64,000 bases of DNA from UBA5796 sp040752455 (lineage in GTDB: Bacteria; Chloroflexota; Anaerolineae; Anaerolineales; Villigracilaceae): contig JBMOMN010000026.1 in the NCBI GenBank assembly GCA_049324115.1, positions 1 to 64,000 of the forward strand. The letters are read 5' to 3'. Shown here in pieces: positions 26,995 through 36,323 of this stretch. The notes under the pieces are model-generated. The model searched no databases. It saw only the letters and a list, made by a program, of their open reading frames with translations, and was not told the DNA's origin. The number at the start of each line of letters is the position of its first letter. Position 1 is the stretch's first letter. Position numbers and translations under genes: made by a program.

Positions 26995-29784
26995 TTACTT
27001 TACTTTCTCTTCGACCGCTTTTGCAACTTTCCCCAAAGCGCCGGTCACGCTGTCCGGGTCTGGCAGGCTGCCCTGGGCCAGGTTGGGTCGTCCGCCGCCG
27101 CGCCCGCCGATGGCGGTGATGATGTCCCCGGCTTTCAGGCCGCGCTTGACCAGGTCCTCAGTCAGAACCGAGATAACGGTCGTCCCGGTCGCCAGCACAG
27201 CCGCGCCGCTGCTGGGGAATTTCTCGCGGAACTTGTCGGCCAGGGCGCGGAGCGTATCCACATCGGCATTGGGGATTTCGGCGGAGAGCACGTGTACGCC
27301 ATCCACTGTTTGCACATTGGCGAGTTGTGAAATGAAAGTCGTCAGGGCCACGTCCCGGCGCAGACTGACCAGTTCCTTGCGCAGGTCGGCCATTTCGTCT
27401 TGCAGATTTTCGACTTTTTGCGGGAGCTCTTCGACCGAGGCTTTCAGCAAGCCTGCGGCCTGTTTCAGGGTCTTGAAGCGCCGGGCGATCAGTTCATAGG
27501 ACCCTCGGCCTGTCACCGCCTCGATGCGCCGGATCCCGGCTGCGGCCGATCCCTCGCTGGTGATCAGGAACGCGCCCACATCCGAGGTGCGGTCGAGGTG
27601 GGTCCCGCCGCACAGCTCGTAGGAATATTTTTCCTGCTGCTCCGCGAACGAGGTCGGATGGGCCGAAGCTGCCTTGCCGAAATGTCCCGCATCCAGGGAG
27701 GCGATGGTGATCGTGCGCACGGTTTCGCCGTATTTTTCGCCGAAGAGCGCCATCGCGCCTTCGGCGATCGCGTCCTCGCGGGATTTGAGCTTGGGCAGCA
27801 CTTCCATATCGGCAGCCACCGCCTCGTTGACGATCCGCTCGACGCGCTCGATCTGTTCCGGGGTCATAGCTTCGGGGTGGGTGAAGTCGAAGCGCAGGCG
27901 GTCGGGCGCGACCAGCGATCCGGCCTGGCGGGCCGCGCTGCCCAGCACCTGGTGGAGGGCGGCGTGGAGCAGGTGGGTGGCGGTGTGGTTGCGCATGATG
28001 TCGCGGCGGCGCTGGGCGTCCACCCGGGCCGCGACCTTGTCTCCGATTTTCGGCGTGCCGTAAGCCACGTACCCCACGTGGACGATGCCGCCGGGGGCGG
28101 GCTTGCGCATCCCGGTCACGTCAATGGCCCAGGCCACGTCGCCTTTTTTATCCGGCCTGGCCGTGATGATGCCCGTGTCCGAGACCTGTCCGCCCGATTC
28201 GACGTAGAATCCGGTTTCGGGCAGCAACACTTCCACGTAATCGTCGGGGTAGATTTCATCGAAGAATTTGCCGCCGTTGTACAGGGCCAACACCTGGCCT
28301 TCGAAACTCAACAGCTCGTAGGGGTTGTAATGGACGCCTTCGGGACCAAGTTTCCTGTCGCTTTGGAGCGATTTGATCTTCTGGCTCCAGATTTCTGCGT
28401 CCTCGCCGCCGAGCGGTCCCATGGCCTTGCCGCCGCCGGAGGCGATGCGGTGCTCGTCCATGGCGGCGCGGAACCCGGCCTCGTCCACGTCCAGGTTTTG
28501 TTCGCGGGCGATGTCACGGGTGATCTCGAAGGGCAGGCCGTAGGTGGCGTACAGGTCGAAGGCTTTGCGCCCGTCGAGGGTGCGGGATTTAGCGGAAATT
28601 AGCCCATCGAGTAGATTCTGCAAATGAGCGGTGCCCGTTTCAACCGTCCGCGCGAAGCGGATCTCCTCCCTGGTCAGGTCCTCGAGGATGGCCGTTTTAT
28701 TTTTCCCAAGCTCGGGATAGAACCCGCTATACGTCTCGATGACCTGTTCCGCGACCTTGGCCAGGAACGGCTCGGTCAGGCCGATCTTGGTCCCGAAGCG
28801 GGCGGCGCGGCGGATGATCATGCGGCAGACATAGTTGCGGCCCACGTTGCCGGGCACCACGCCGTCGGCGATCAGGAAGGCGGCCGAGCGGGTGTGGTCG
28901 GCGATGACCCGATAGGGGGTGAAATCGGCCAGCATTTCGGATTCGTTGTGGCCGGTCAGGTCGCGCAGCACTTCGAGCGGCTTTTCGAACAGGTCGGTCT
29001 TGTAATTCGAGTCAACATCCTGCAAAACCGAGACGATCCGCTCGAAGCCCATGCCGGTGTCCACGTGGGTGGCGGGCAGGGGTTCGAGCTGGGTCGGGCT
29101 GAGGCGGTTGTACTGGATGAAGACCAGGTTCCACAGTTCGAGGAAGCGGGTGCAGTCACCGTTGACGCCGCAGACGTGGCCGGGCACGTTTTTCATGTTG
29201 CAATATTTCTCGCCGCGGTCGAAGTGGATTTCGGAACACGGACCGCAGGGGCCGGTCTCGGCCATTTCCCAGAAGTTGTCCTTGCGCCCGAAGTAAAGCA
29301 CCTGGTCTTCCTGGAACCCCGGCTGGGCGCGCCAGAATTGGGCCGCTTCCTCGTCCGTGGGGACATCTCCCTTATCGTCTTTGAAGACGGTCGCCCAGAG
29401 ACGGGTCTTGGGCAGTCCCCAAACTTCGGTCAACAACTGCCAGGCCCAGGCGATGGCCTCTTTCTTGTAATAATCGCCGAACGACCAGTTGCCGAGCATT
29501 TCAAAGAAGGTGTGATGGGTGTCGTCGCGTCCCACATCGTCGAGATCGTTGTGCTTGCCGGCCACGCGCATACATTTTTGTGAGTTTGCGGCCCGGGTGT
29601 AGGGGCGTACCTCGGTGCCGAGGAACACGTCTTTAAACTGAACCATGCCTGCGTTGGTGAAAAGGAGGGTGGCGTCTCCACCCGGGACCAACGAGGCGGA
29701 CGGCACGAAAGTGTGCCTGTGTTCGATGAAAAAATCAATAAAGTTCTGGCGGATTTCTGCGCCGGTAAGTTTTTTCTGGGGCAT
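26995..29784 (-). CDS. alaS: alanine--tRNA ligase
   Basis: A 929-residue class II synthetase. The N-terminal catalytic core starts LTGAEIRQNFIDFFIEHRHT and includes LFTNAGMVQFKDVFLG and the motif FFEMLGNWSFGDYYKKEAI. The editing domain carries NHTATHLLHAAL (H-x3-H near residue 597) and YELCGGTHLDRT (near residue 724), which clear mischarged Ser/Gly-tRNA-Ala. The C-Ala domain with a coiled coil and a glycine-rich segment (GGRGGGRPNLAQG) follows. Length is somewhat above the typical 870-880, with insertions in the middle. A minus-strand TATAAT (29816-29821) lies about 30 bases upstream. Confidence 0.97.
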   Translation of the reverse strand: MPQKKLTGAEIRQNFIDFFIEHRHTFVPSASLVPGGDATLLFTNAGMVQFKDVFLGTEVRPYTRAANSQKCMRVAGKHNDLDDVGRDDTHHTFFEMLGNWSFGDYYKKEAIAWAWQLLTEVWGLPKTRLWATVFKDDKGDVPTDEEAAQFWRAQPGFQEDQVLYFGRKDNFWEMAETGPCGPCSEIHFDRGEKYCNMKNVPGHVCGVNGDCTRFLELWNLVFIQYNRLSPTQLEPLPATHVDTGMGFERIVSVLQDVDSNYKTDLFEKPLEVLRDLTGHNESEMLADFTPYRVIADHTRSAAFLIADGVVPGNVGRNYVCRMIIRRAARFGTKIGLTEPFLAKVAEQVIETYSGFYPELGKNKTAILEDLTREEIRFARTVETGTAHLQNLLDGLISAKSRTLDGRKAFDLYATYGLPFEITRDIAREQNLDVDEAGFRAAMDEHRIASGGGKAMGPLGGEDAEIWSQKIKSLQSDRKLGPEGVHYNPYELLSFEGQVLALYNGGKFFDEIYPDDYVEVLLPETGFYVESGGQVSDTGIITARPDKKGDVAWAIDVTGMRKPAPGGIVHVGYVAYGTPKIGDKVAARVDAQRRRDIMRNHTATHLLHAALHQVLGSAARQAGSLVAPDRLRFDFTHPEAMTPEQIERVERIVNEAVAADMEVLPKLKSREDAIAEGAMALFGEKYGETVRTITIASLDAGHFGKAASAHPTSFAEQQEKYSYELCGGTHLDRTSDVGAFLITSEGSAAAGIRRIEAVTGRGSYELIARRFKTLKQAAGLLKASVEELPQKVENLQDEMADLRKELVSLRRDVALTTFISQLANVQTVDGVHVLSAEIPNADVDTLRALADKFREKFPSSGAAVLATGTTVISVLTEDLVKRGLKAGDIITAIGGRGGGRPNLAQGSLPDPDSVTGALGKVAKAVEEKVK

Positions 29785-29936
29785 TCAAACTCCGTGGGTA
29801 TTTTAGAATTTGGGAATTATACTCGCGTTCAAGCCGGGCTGATTTATGTTTGCCCGGTATAATTTCGGGCCGGGAGGATGGGTGAAGTGACATCGCAACT
29901 TAACAGAATTGATAGTGAATTGTGACCCAGGTAGAA

Positions 29937-29966
29937 TTGACAAGACCAATCGTTCATATTTATTAT
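29937..29966 (+). promoter_or_regulatory. promoter for the subtilisin-like gene
   Basis: A perfect TTGACA (29937-29942), an 18-base spacer and TATTAT (29961-29966). The leader to ATG 30033 would be about 60 bases. A further TATAAT sits upstream at 29858. Confidence 0.6.
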
Positions 29967-30032
29967 GGTAAGTGAAGCGATTATCGTGATGAGTTCCGGC
30001 CTGTCCGGAATCCAGTAAAAAGGAGTACTGCA

Positions 30033-32030
30033 ATGAACAATTCGAGAATGAAAGTTTTTTCCGCCCTGGCAATAATGGCCCTGCTTGTCATGGCCCTCCC
30101 TGTGACGGAGCAAGCCAGCGCCCAGGACGAAGTCGAAGTCCTTGGGGAATACGTATCCGGCGAGTTGATCGTGGGTATCAACACAGACACCAAGGATGAA
30201 ACCCTGAAGTCCCAGGGCATCAATGCGTTATCGGCCCAGATCGGCGCTCAGGTCGCCGATGCGGCCATGGACCAATCATCTTTCCTTTTCCGGTTCAACA
30301 GCGACGAAGAAGCTGAACAGGCAATCGAATACTTGCAGCAACAGCCCTGGGTGTCGTTCGTGGAACGCAACCAGGTCTCGACCGTTGCGGAGTCCCTCCC
30401 GTCGGGTGAAGAGGCCACACCCCTGTACAACCCGTCGGACCCGAAACGTTTCCTGGAGTGGCAGCTCAATAAGATCATGTATTATCAAGCGCCTGGTCCT
30501 GTAAGCACCAACGTCCCATGTATCGTTGTAATAGATACCGGCGTGGATTACAACCATGCCGATCTCAAAGGGAAAGTATACAAGGGAAAAGATTTTATTG
30601 GTAACGATTTATTTCCCATGGACGCCAATGGGCGCGGCACCCACATGGCAGGTATTGCCGCGGCTAAAACCAATAATGCGGTCGGGACCGCCGGTATTTC
30701 ACCTCTCAGTAAAATCCTTGCCATCCGTGTTGCAAATGCCAGCGGGACCGGGACAGCCTGGAAGGTCTCGCAGGGTATCCAATGGGCGAACAGCGCCGGG
30801 GCTTCCAAGTGCGGCGGCCAGGTGCCGAAGATCTACGTGCTGGGAATCAGTTTTGCCAAACCCAGCACCGCGATCACCAATCAAGTCAATGCTGCCGCGA
30901 ACAAAGGCCGCCTCGTCATTGCAGCAGCGGGGGACAACAACAAATCAGTCAAAGCCTGGCCTGGCGCTGAACCGAAGGCTTTTGGCGTGGCTGCAACCGA
31001 AGAGAACGACCGGCGGAGCTGGTTTTCGAATTTCGATACCAAAACTGCTCCCTGGGTGGATATTGCTGCGCCCGGATATTCGATATACTCAACGATCAAT
31101 AACAGGAAATATGACCTCATGGATGGCACAGCCATGTCGGCCGCAGTCGTTGCCGGGACCGCGGCCCGGGTGTGGTCGAAGAATCCCACTTTCACCCTGG
31201 CACAGTTGAGGGCGAAGTTGCAAAACACCGGTGATCCTGCAGGAGGGTTCCCGCGGGTAATCAAGCGCGTCAACCTTTATCGCGCCCTGGGTGGGACAAA
31301 AACTACTTTACAAGGTAGGATTTTCAACGGCCCTGCTTCCGAACCACTTTTAGGTGCCAAGGTGGTTGTGAAGAACGTGGCGACGGGTAAAGTCGTTTGC
31401 TCGATCACCACCAAAGCCAACGGGTATTACACCTGTTTGGTCCCGAAAAGCACCAAGTTTAAAGTATCGGTATCGAAAACAGGATATCGGAATCAGGCAA
31501 AGACGGTTTACCTCGGCACCAAGTCGAAGTTGAATATAAACCTTGCCCTGGCGAGTAATGCCGCCGGGAGCTGGGAAGTTGTGGTCCAGTGGCAGGGATG
31601 GCAGCCCTACCAGTCCCCGGGCCGCGAAATGGACCTCTGGCTGGTCGAACCCACGACACCCACCTGTTATTCAGCCTGGTTGGGCAATAATTACAACCTT
31701 AATGTCACCACCGGGACAGACTCATTCAAGTATGGCCAAACAGAGGGGATCATCGTTGACGAAGCCGAAGGCGGCCTGATGGACGTTTGGGTCAGCATTT
31801 GGGACGGCAACCCGTCTCCCTGGGGCAACCTGCGTATCACGGGTTCCGGCCTGGAGGCGGTTATTTACCATAACAATGCCTGGGTAGGCAGGCTTTTCGT
31901 ACCCGGGACTCCAACCACTTTGTCCAGTGATAACTGGTACATTGGCCAGATAGACCTCGACAACGGGACGTGGACCAAGGTCAACCAGATCAAGACCGAC
32001 GCTCAGATTCCGACTTGCATGAACAAGTAA
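30033..32030 (+). CDS. secreted subtilisin-fold (S8) protein lacking the catalytic serine, with CnaB-like domain
   Basis: A 665-residue protein. It has a signal peptide (residues 1-30, ending near ASAQ), an I9/fervidolysin-type propeptide (about 38-112), an S8 domain (about 140-410), a carboxypeptidase-regulatory/CnaB-like beta domain (about 425-505, LQGRIFNGPASEPLLGAKVV) and an unassigned beta-rich C-terminus. Asp168 (VIDTGVDYNH) and His204 (GRGTHMAGI) are present, but the serine motif GTSMAxP reads GTAMSAA, with Ala367 at the nucleophile position (codon GCC, 31131-31133). The oxyanion Asn is also replaced (AAGD, Asp301). It is therefore probably a non-catalytic binding or scaffold protein. 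AAAAAGGAG precedes the start. Confidence 0.87.
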   Translation: MNNSRMKVFSALAIMALLVMALPVTEQASAQDEVEVLGEYVSGELIVGINTDTKDETLKSQGINALSAQIGAQVADAAMDQSSFLFRFNSDEEAEQAIEYLQQQPWVSFVERNQVSTVAESLPSGEEATPLYNPSDPKRFLEWQLNKIMYYQAPGPVSTNVPCIVVIDTGVDYNHADLKGKVYKGKDFIGNDLFPMDANGRGTHMAGIAAAKTNNAVGTAGISPLSKILAIRVANASGTGTAWKVSQGIQWANSAGASKCGGQVPKIYVLGISFAKPSTAITNQVNAAANKGRLVIAAAGDNNKSVKAWPGAEPKAFGVAATEENDRRSWFSNFDTKTAPWVDIAAPGYSIYSTINNRKYDLMDGTAMSAAVVAGTAARVWSKNPTFTLAQLRAKLQNTGDPAGGFPRVIKRVNLYRALGGTKTTLQGRIFNGPASEPLLGAKVVVKNVATGKVVCSITTKANGYYTCLVPKSTKFKVSVSKTGYRNQAKTVYLGTKSKLNINLALASNAAGSWEVVVQWQGWQPYQSPGREMDLWLVEPTTPTCYSAWLGNNYNLNVTTGTDSFKYGQTEGIIVDEAEGGLMDVWVSIWDGNPSPWGNLRITGSGLEAVIYHNNAWVGRLFVPGTPTTLSSDNWYIGQIDLDNGTWTKVNQIKTDAQIPTCMNK

Positions 32031-32050
32031 TCAGCCAGACGGAACATTCG

Positions 32051-32085
32051 GGCTGTCTCGAAAGAGGCAGCCTTTTTTATTTTTC
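32051..32085 (+). terminator. Rho-independent terminator
   Basis: GGCTGTCTC and GAGGCAGCC form a nine-base stem with a GAAA tetraloop, followed by TTTTTTATTTTT. Confidence 0.93.
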
Positions 32086-32117
32086 GAAACCATCCCCTTT
32101 GTGTATATAATTCCGCC

Positions 32118-32531
32118 ATGGAAACTTCAAAACCCTTTTCCCGCTGGTACTCCGCTATCCTGATGATGGCTGTCATCTTCATCTTTTCGTCCATACCGTC
32201 AACCTCGTTGCCCAGTTTCAGTTACGCCGACCTGTTCGTGAAAAAGGGCGGGCACATGCTGGGATATGGCCTGCTGGCAATAAGTTATTTTTACGGATTG
32301 GGCGGGATCCCCGGTCGCACAGCCGGTGAGAACGGCAACATAAAAATATTATTCACCGCTCCCATCGTCCTGGCCTGGATTTTTGCCGTGCTCTACGCGC
32401 TGACCGATGAATTCCACCAGTCCTTTGTGCCGGGGCGTCAGGCCAGCCTCGTGGATATCGGCGTGGATGCCGTCGGCGCGGCCGGGATGCTCTGGCTATA
32501 TCATTTATGGCAAAAACGGAAAGCAAAATGA
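32118..32531 (+). CDS. VanZ-family membrane protein
   Basis: A 137-residue protein with three or four hydrophobic segments. It has the VanZ family signatures: FIFSSIPS near the start, KKGGHMLGYGLLAISYFYG in the middle, and the charged turn LTDEFHQSFVPGRQASLVDIGVDAVGA near the end. Family members include the teicoplanin-resistance protein VanZ; most have no assigned role, and an envelope function is probable. It ends one base before the stop of the convergent RodA-PBP gene. Confidence 0.9.
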   Translation: METSKPFSRWYSAILMMAVIFIFSSIPSTSLPSFSYADLFVKKGGHMLGYGLLAISYFYGLGGIPGRTAGENGNIKILFTAPIVLAWIFAVLYALTDEFHQSFVPGRQASLVDIGVDAVGAAGMLWLYHLWQKRKAK

Positions 32532-32532
32532 G

Positions 32533-34962
32533 CTATTCGACCGCGGCCGCCAGCAGCTTTTGGCCGATGGATTCAGCCAGGTCGGGGCGGTTGGCTTCAA
32601 GGACGACCGCGATTGCCAGAGGAGTGCCCTGCCAGTTTGCACCCGTCCCGGCCAGGTACCAGGAGTACACGCTCCCGTTTCTTCGGCCTTGGCCGCGGCA
32701 CTGCCAAAAATTCGTATCCGGCAAGTTCAAGGCTGTTGAAATGCTTTGAGCGACGGCGGGCGGAATTGCATCCACCGGCCCCGAATTCGGCGGCAGGATG
32801 ACCCACCCCTGCGGGCGGATGTTCACCGCCTGGGCGATGCGCACCGCAGGCCGCACCCCGTCACCACTGATCGTCGCGGCGGCCAGCGCCATCTGGAGCG
32901 GACTGACCAGCAGCGTTTGGTCCGGGTCAGACGCCGCCGCCACCGGCATACGCAGGTTGGGGGCTTCGTATAAACCGAGTGACGTGTAAAGCGCCTGGAT
33001 TTCTTTCTCCGTCCTGATATTGAGGACATCCAGGATGGGCGATAGCGCCTCCCCCGGCGGATACTGTCCCTGGGTGGCGCGGTTGAGCAGCGGCGCGGAC
33101 GGGGAACCTGCCACCGTTTCGCCGATCTCGTCCAGCCGATTGGGGTCATACGCGGGGTGCGAAGCCATGGCCAGGATTTCACCGTTTTCAGCATTGAGCA
33201 GGACGACGGCCCCGGCGTGGTAGCCGAGCAGCTCGTCTGCCCGGGCTTGCAGCGCCAGGTTGAGAGTCAGGCGGACGTCCAGGCCGGGTGGGGGTGTGCC
33301 GTAGAGCAATTGGTTCCACCAGATCAGGCTCGTCGGGTTGCCTTGCAGCCCGCGCAAGTAATTGTCGAGGCTGGCTTCGAGTCCCGCTTGCCCGAAGGAT
33401 GGATGGGTGTAGCCGGTGATCGGCGCCAGGTCCGGGTAAAGGTAGGCGCGGTTGTAATTGCCCGATTCGCCAAGCGTGACTGTGATGGGCGTGTTGTGCT
33501 GGTCGAGCAGGCTGCCGCGCATCACGTACCGGTCCGCGATGGCGCGGCGGGCGTTGTCGGTGCGGGTAAGCAGTGCCGGGCTGCGGACGACAGCCCACCA
33601 GCCGTTGACCAGGGCCGCAGCGAACAATCCCAACCCCAGCAGGGCGGGCAGCAGGCGGTAGGGCTGAGTGAAGGGAAGGGGAGCGGGTTCCTCTTCCTCG
33701 GTCAGGCTGATCTGCATCAGGATCAGCACCGAGACGAATGAGACCACCAGGGATGAACCGCCGTAGGAGACGAAGGGCAGGGTGATGCCGGTGAGAGGCA
33801 GCAGGCGCAGGTTGCCGCCGATGATGAGGATGCTCTGGGCGGAGATGTACGTCGTCAGCCCGGCAGCCAGCAGGCGTTGGAAGCGGTTGGCGGCGGAGAT
33901 GGCAATGACCATGCCCCGGGCGGTGAAAAGCCCAACGGTGAGGAGCAGGCCCAGGGTCCCGGCCAGACCCGCTTCCTCGGCGATGGACGAGAAAATGAAG
34001 TCCGAGTGGGCCACCGGCACGAGGCCCGGATTCCCGATCCCGATCCCGCGTCCTAAAACACCGCCGTTGGCAATCGCCAGCAAGGACTGGACGATCTGGT
34101 AGGAGCGCCCGCTGGGGTCGAGCCAGGGGTTGAGCCAGGCGTCAATCCGCAGGCGGACGACATCGAAGGCGAAGTAACCCGCCAACCCGCCGAGCAGGAT
34201 GAGCGCGGCGCAGGCGAGGAGCACCCGCTTGCGCCCGGAGGCGAAGTAGAGGCTGCTGGCATAAATGAAAATGAAAACGGAGGCTGTGCCGAGGTCACGC
34301 TGGACGAACAACAGGAGCAGGGCAATGCCGGTCAGCAGCAGCGTCGGGGCGAGGAGGGTGAAGAGGCGCAGTTTGAGCGGCATCCGGTCGGCCAGGTAGG
34401 CGGCCAGGTAAACGACCAGGAGCAGTTTGAGGGGTTCGGAGGGCTGGAAGTAGAAGCCGCAGCATCCAAGCCACAGGCGCTGGCTGCCGCCCATCGGGTT
34501 GGTGCCGAAGATCAGGGTCAGCGACATGAGCAGCAGCCCGCTGACCAGCCAGACGTACTTGTAGCGCCGCAAAGCCCGGAGCAGGCCGGGTCTGCGCAGG
34601 CCCAGGTAAAAGAGCAGCGCGCACAGGACCATCCAGACGGCCTGGCGCAGGCCGAAATCGGGCAGCAAGCGCCAGATGGTCAGCAAGCCCCAGCCGCTGA
34701 GCAGGGACGCGAGTGGCAAGAGATAGGGGTCGCTTTCGGGGGCTTTCCTGCGTACCTGCCAGTGGATCAGGCCAACGGAAAAGCACCAGCTCACAAACCC
34801 CAGCCAGTGGATCCAGCGATAGGCCGTATCCCAGGTGCGTTCCCGGGCGGCAGGCGATAGGGTCAGGACGACGGAGTAGAAAAAAAGGAAAACAGCCGCC
34901 GTGATCAACAGGCGGCTTTGCAGTTGGATGCGGGTTGGAGGGGGTTGGAGGAACCGTTGCAC
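32533..34962 (-). CDS. RodA/FtsW (SEDS) glycan polymerase fused to a degenerate PBP transpeptidase domain
   Basis: An 809-residue protein. Residues 1 to about 430 are a SEDS domain with roughly twelve membrane helices: FQPSEPLKLLLVVYLA, LFVQRDLGTASVFIF, WLDPSGRSYQIVQSLLAI, GGVLGRGIG and LPFVSYGGSSLVVSF, all conserved in RodA/FtsW. Residues about 440-809 resemble class B PBPs (RGSLLDQHNTPI; LTLNLALQARADELL; GAVVLLNAENGEILAMAS; LLVSPLQMALAAATI). The SxxK motif expected after YPPG reads E638-A-L-S641, and no KTG is found before SWYLAG. Polymerase activity seems intact and transpeptidation lost. It lies three bases downstream of mtnP and near the two FHA genes. Confidence 0.9.
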   Translation of the reverse strand: MQRFLQPPPTRIQLQSRLLITAAVFLFFYSVVLTLSPAARERTWDTAYRWIHWLGFVSWCFSVGLIHWQVRRKAPESDPYLLPLASLLSGWGLLTIWRLLPDFGLRQAVWMVLCALLFYLGLRRPGLLRALRRYKYVWLVSGLLLMSLTLIFGTNPMGGSQRLWLGCCGFYFQPSEPLKLLLVVYLAAYLADRMPLKLRLFTLLAPTLLLTGIALLLLFVQRDLGTASVFIFIYASSLYFASGRKRVLLACAALILLGGLAGYFAFDVVRLRIDAWLNPWLDPSGRSYQIVQSLLAIANGGVLGRGIGIGNPGLVPVAHSDFIFSSIAEEAGLAGTLGLLLTVGLFTARGMVIAISAANRFQRLLAAGLTTYISAQSILIIGGNLRLLPLTGITLPFVSYGGSSLVVSFVSVLILMQISLTEEEEPAPLPFTQPYRLLPALLGLGLFAAALVNGWWAVVRSPALLTRTDNARRAIADRYVMRGSLLDQHNTPITVTLGESGNYNRAYLYPDLAPITGYTHPSFGQAGLEASLDNYLRGLQGNPTSLIWWNQLLYGTPPPGLDVRLTLNLALQARADELLGYHAGAVVLLNAENGEILAMASHPAYDPNRLDEIGETVAGSPSAPLLNRATQGQYPPGEALSPILDVLNIRTEKEIQALYTSLGLYEAPNLRMPVAAASDPDQTLLVSPLQMALAAATISGDGVRPAVRIAQAVNIRPQGWVILPPNSGPVDAIPPAVAQSISTALNLPDTNFWQCRGQGRRNGSVYSWYLAGTGANWQGTPLAIAVVLEANRPDLAESIGQKLLAAAVE

Positions 34963-34964
34963 GC

Positions 34965-35831
34965 TTAGGGCAAATATTTACTGACCAACAGGTCGAGTTT
35001 CTGGCGGGTCTCGGCCGGGATGGCTTTCCTGTCAGTGATCAGGGCGTCAGCCAGGGCGGAACGGCAATCGCAACTGGTCTCATGGCCCAGACTGCGGATC
35101 AGTTCCCGGATCGAGTCCTGGGCCAGGCGGGTGTTGTGTTTCAGGGTCTCGACGACCATCTCGACCGTCACGGGGGCTTCGCTGATGTGCCAGACGTCAT
35201 AATCGGTGACGTGGGCCATGACGGTGTAACACATCTCGGCTTCGCGGGCCAGGAAGGCTTCTGGCGAAGTGGTCATGCCAATGATGGACATCCCCCACGA
35301 ACGGAATACCTGTGATTCGGCTTTGGTGGAAAAACGCGGCCCCTCGACCGTGATGAAAGTCCCTCCCTGGTGGACGGTACCGCCGGAAGCCTTGACCGCT
35401 TGAGCCAGATTGGACGAGAGTTCCGGGCAAAACGGCCTGGCGACGCTGACGTGCGACACCAACCCGTCGGTGAAAAACGTCCGCTCGCGGCCTTTGGTGT
35501 TGTCGAAAAGCTGGTCCGGGACGACGATGTGGCCGGGGGTGAAGTCCTCGCGCAGCGATCCGCAGGCGCTGATGCCGACCATTCGTTCCACACCAAGCAT
35601 TTTGAGCGCATAAATATTGGCCCGGTAATTGATCTCACTTGGGGAAATATGATGACCGATCCCGTGCCGGGCCAGGAAAGCCACGCGCTGGCCTTCGAGC
35701 GTGCCGATCACCACCGGGGCGCTGGGCTTGCCGAAAGGCGTGGACAGGTCATGTTCGTCAATATCCGTCAAGCCACCCATGCTGTACAGGCCGGAGCCGC
35801 CAATGATGCCGAGAGCGATTTTTTCAGTCAA
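34965..35831 (-). CDS. mtnP: S-methyl-5'-thioadenosine phosphorylase
   Basis: A 288-residue member of the PNP/MTAP family. IIGGSGLYSMGG at the N-terminus binds phosphate, ARHGIGHHISPSEINYRANI and SACGSLREDFTPGHIVVPDQLFD follow, and TVEGPRFSTKAESQVFRSWG plus IGMTTSPEAFLAREAEMCY define the substrate pocket. It splits methylthioadenosine to adenine and methylthioribose-1-phosphate in methionine salvage. The start appears to be TTG at 35831, behind AGGAG. It lies between the FHA genes and the RodA-PBP gene on the same strand, which is unusual for the envelope locus. Confidence 0.93.
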   Translation of the reverse strand: MTEKIALGIIGGSGLYSMGGLTDIDEHDLSTPFGKPSAPVVIGTLEGQRVAFLARHGIGHHISPSEINYRANIYALKMLGVERMVGISACGSLREDFTPGHIVVPDQLFDNTKGRERTFFTDGLVSHVSVARPFCPELSSNLAQAVKASGGTVHQGGTFITVEGPRFSTKAESQVFRSWGMSIIGMTTSPEAFLAREAEMCYTVMAHVTDYDVWHISEAPVTVEMVVETLKHNTRLAQDSIRELIRSLGHETSCDCRSALADALITDRKAIPAETRQKLDLLVSKYLP

Positions 35832-35840
35832 GGGTTTCTC

Positions 35841-36323
35841 CTAGTCCAGGTCATCCATTTGTGAAGGAATTTTCTGCGTCGGCGGGTTGATATTCTCGGT
35901 TGCCAGGCCGATGGTGAACGTCATCGTGCCGCAATCCACCCGGTCGCCGGAGACCACCACGGTGGGAGTGTACAACCTTTCCCGGTTCAGGAAAGTGCCG
36001 TTAGTGGATTGCAGGTCCTCCAGCCACCACTGGCGGTGGTGGTAAGTGAGACGGGCGTGCCGGGCCGACAGGGTTTCGTCGTCCGCCCGGACGTCCGCAG
36101 CCAGGTCCCGCCCGATCAGGATCTCCGGTTGAACGAAGTGGCTGACACGCAGTTCCTCCCGCGCCGGCCGGATGTTGAGGCTGATCGTCGGGATCTTGCG
36201 GTTGGCGAGCAGGGCGCTCTGCTGCTGGACGTCTCTCCACAAAGCCCAGAGCGACCAACCCAGGAATGCGTAAATGCTGGCTGTGACCAGCAATCGCAGC
36301 ACGAGAAGGACCGGGCCGCTCAT
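35841..36323 (-). CDS. FHA-domain protein with N-terminal membrane anchor (FhaB-like)
   Basis: A 160-residue protein. Residues 6-28 form a membrane helix (LLVLRLLVTASIYAFLGW). The FHA domain covers about 68-145: ILIGRDLAADVRADDETLSARHARLTYHHRQWWLEDLQSTNGTFLNRE would be its core, with GRD, S-x-R-H and N-G-T-F-L-N as phosphothreonine-binding landmarks. This architecture resembles actinobacterial FhaB/FipA (Rv0019c type). Its ATG overlaps the stop of the FhaA-like gene (ATGA). It probably recruits phosphorylated division or elongation proteins at the membrane; no Ser/Thr kinase is encoded in the window. Confidence 0.9.
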   Translation of the reverse strand: MSGPVLLVLRLLVTASIYAFLGWSLWALWRDVQQQSALLANRKIPTISLNIRPAREELRVSHFVQPEILIGRDLAADVRADDETLSARHARLTYHHRQWWLEDLQSTNGTFLNRERLYTPTVVVSGDRVDCGTMTFTIGLATENINPPTQKIPSQMDDLD

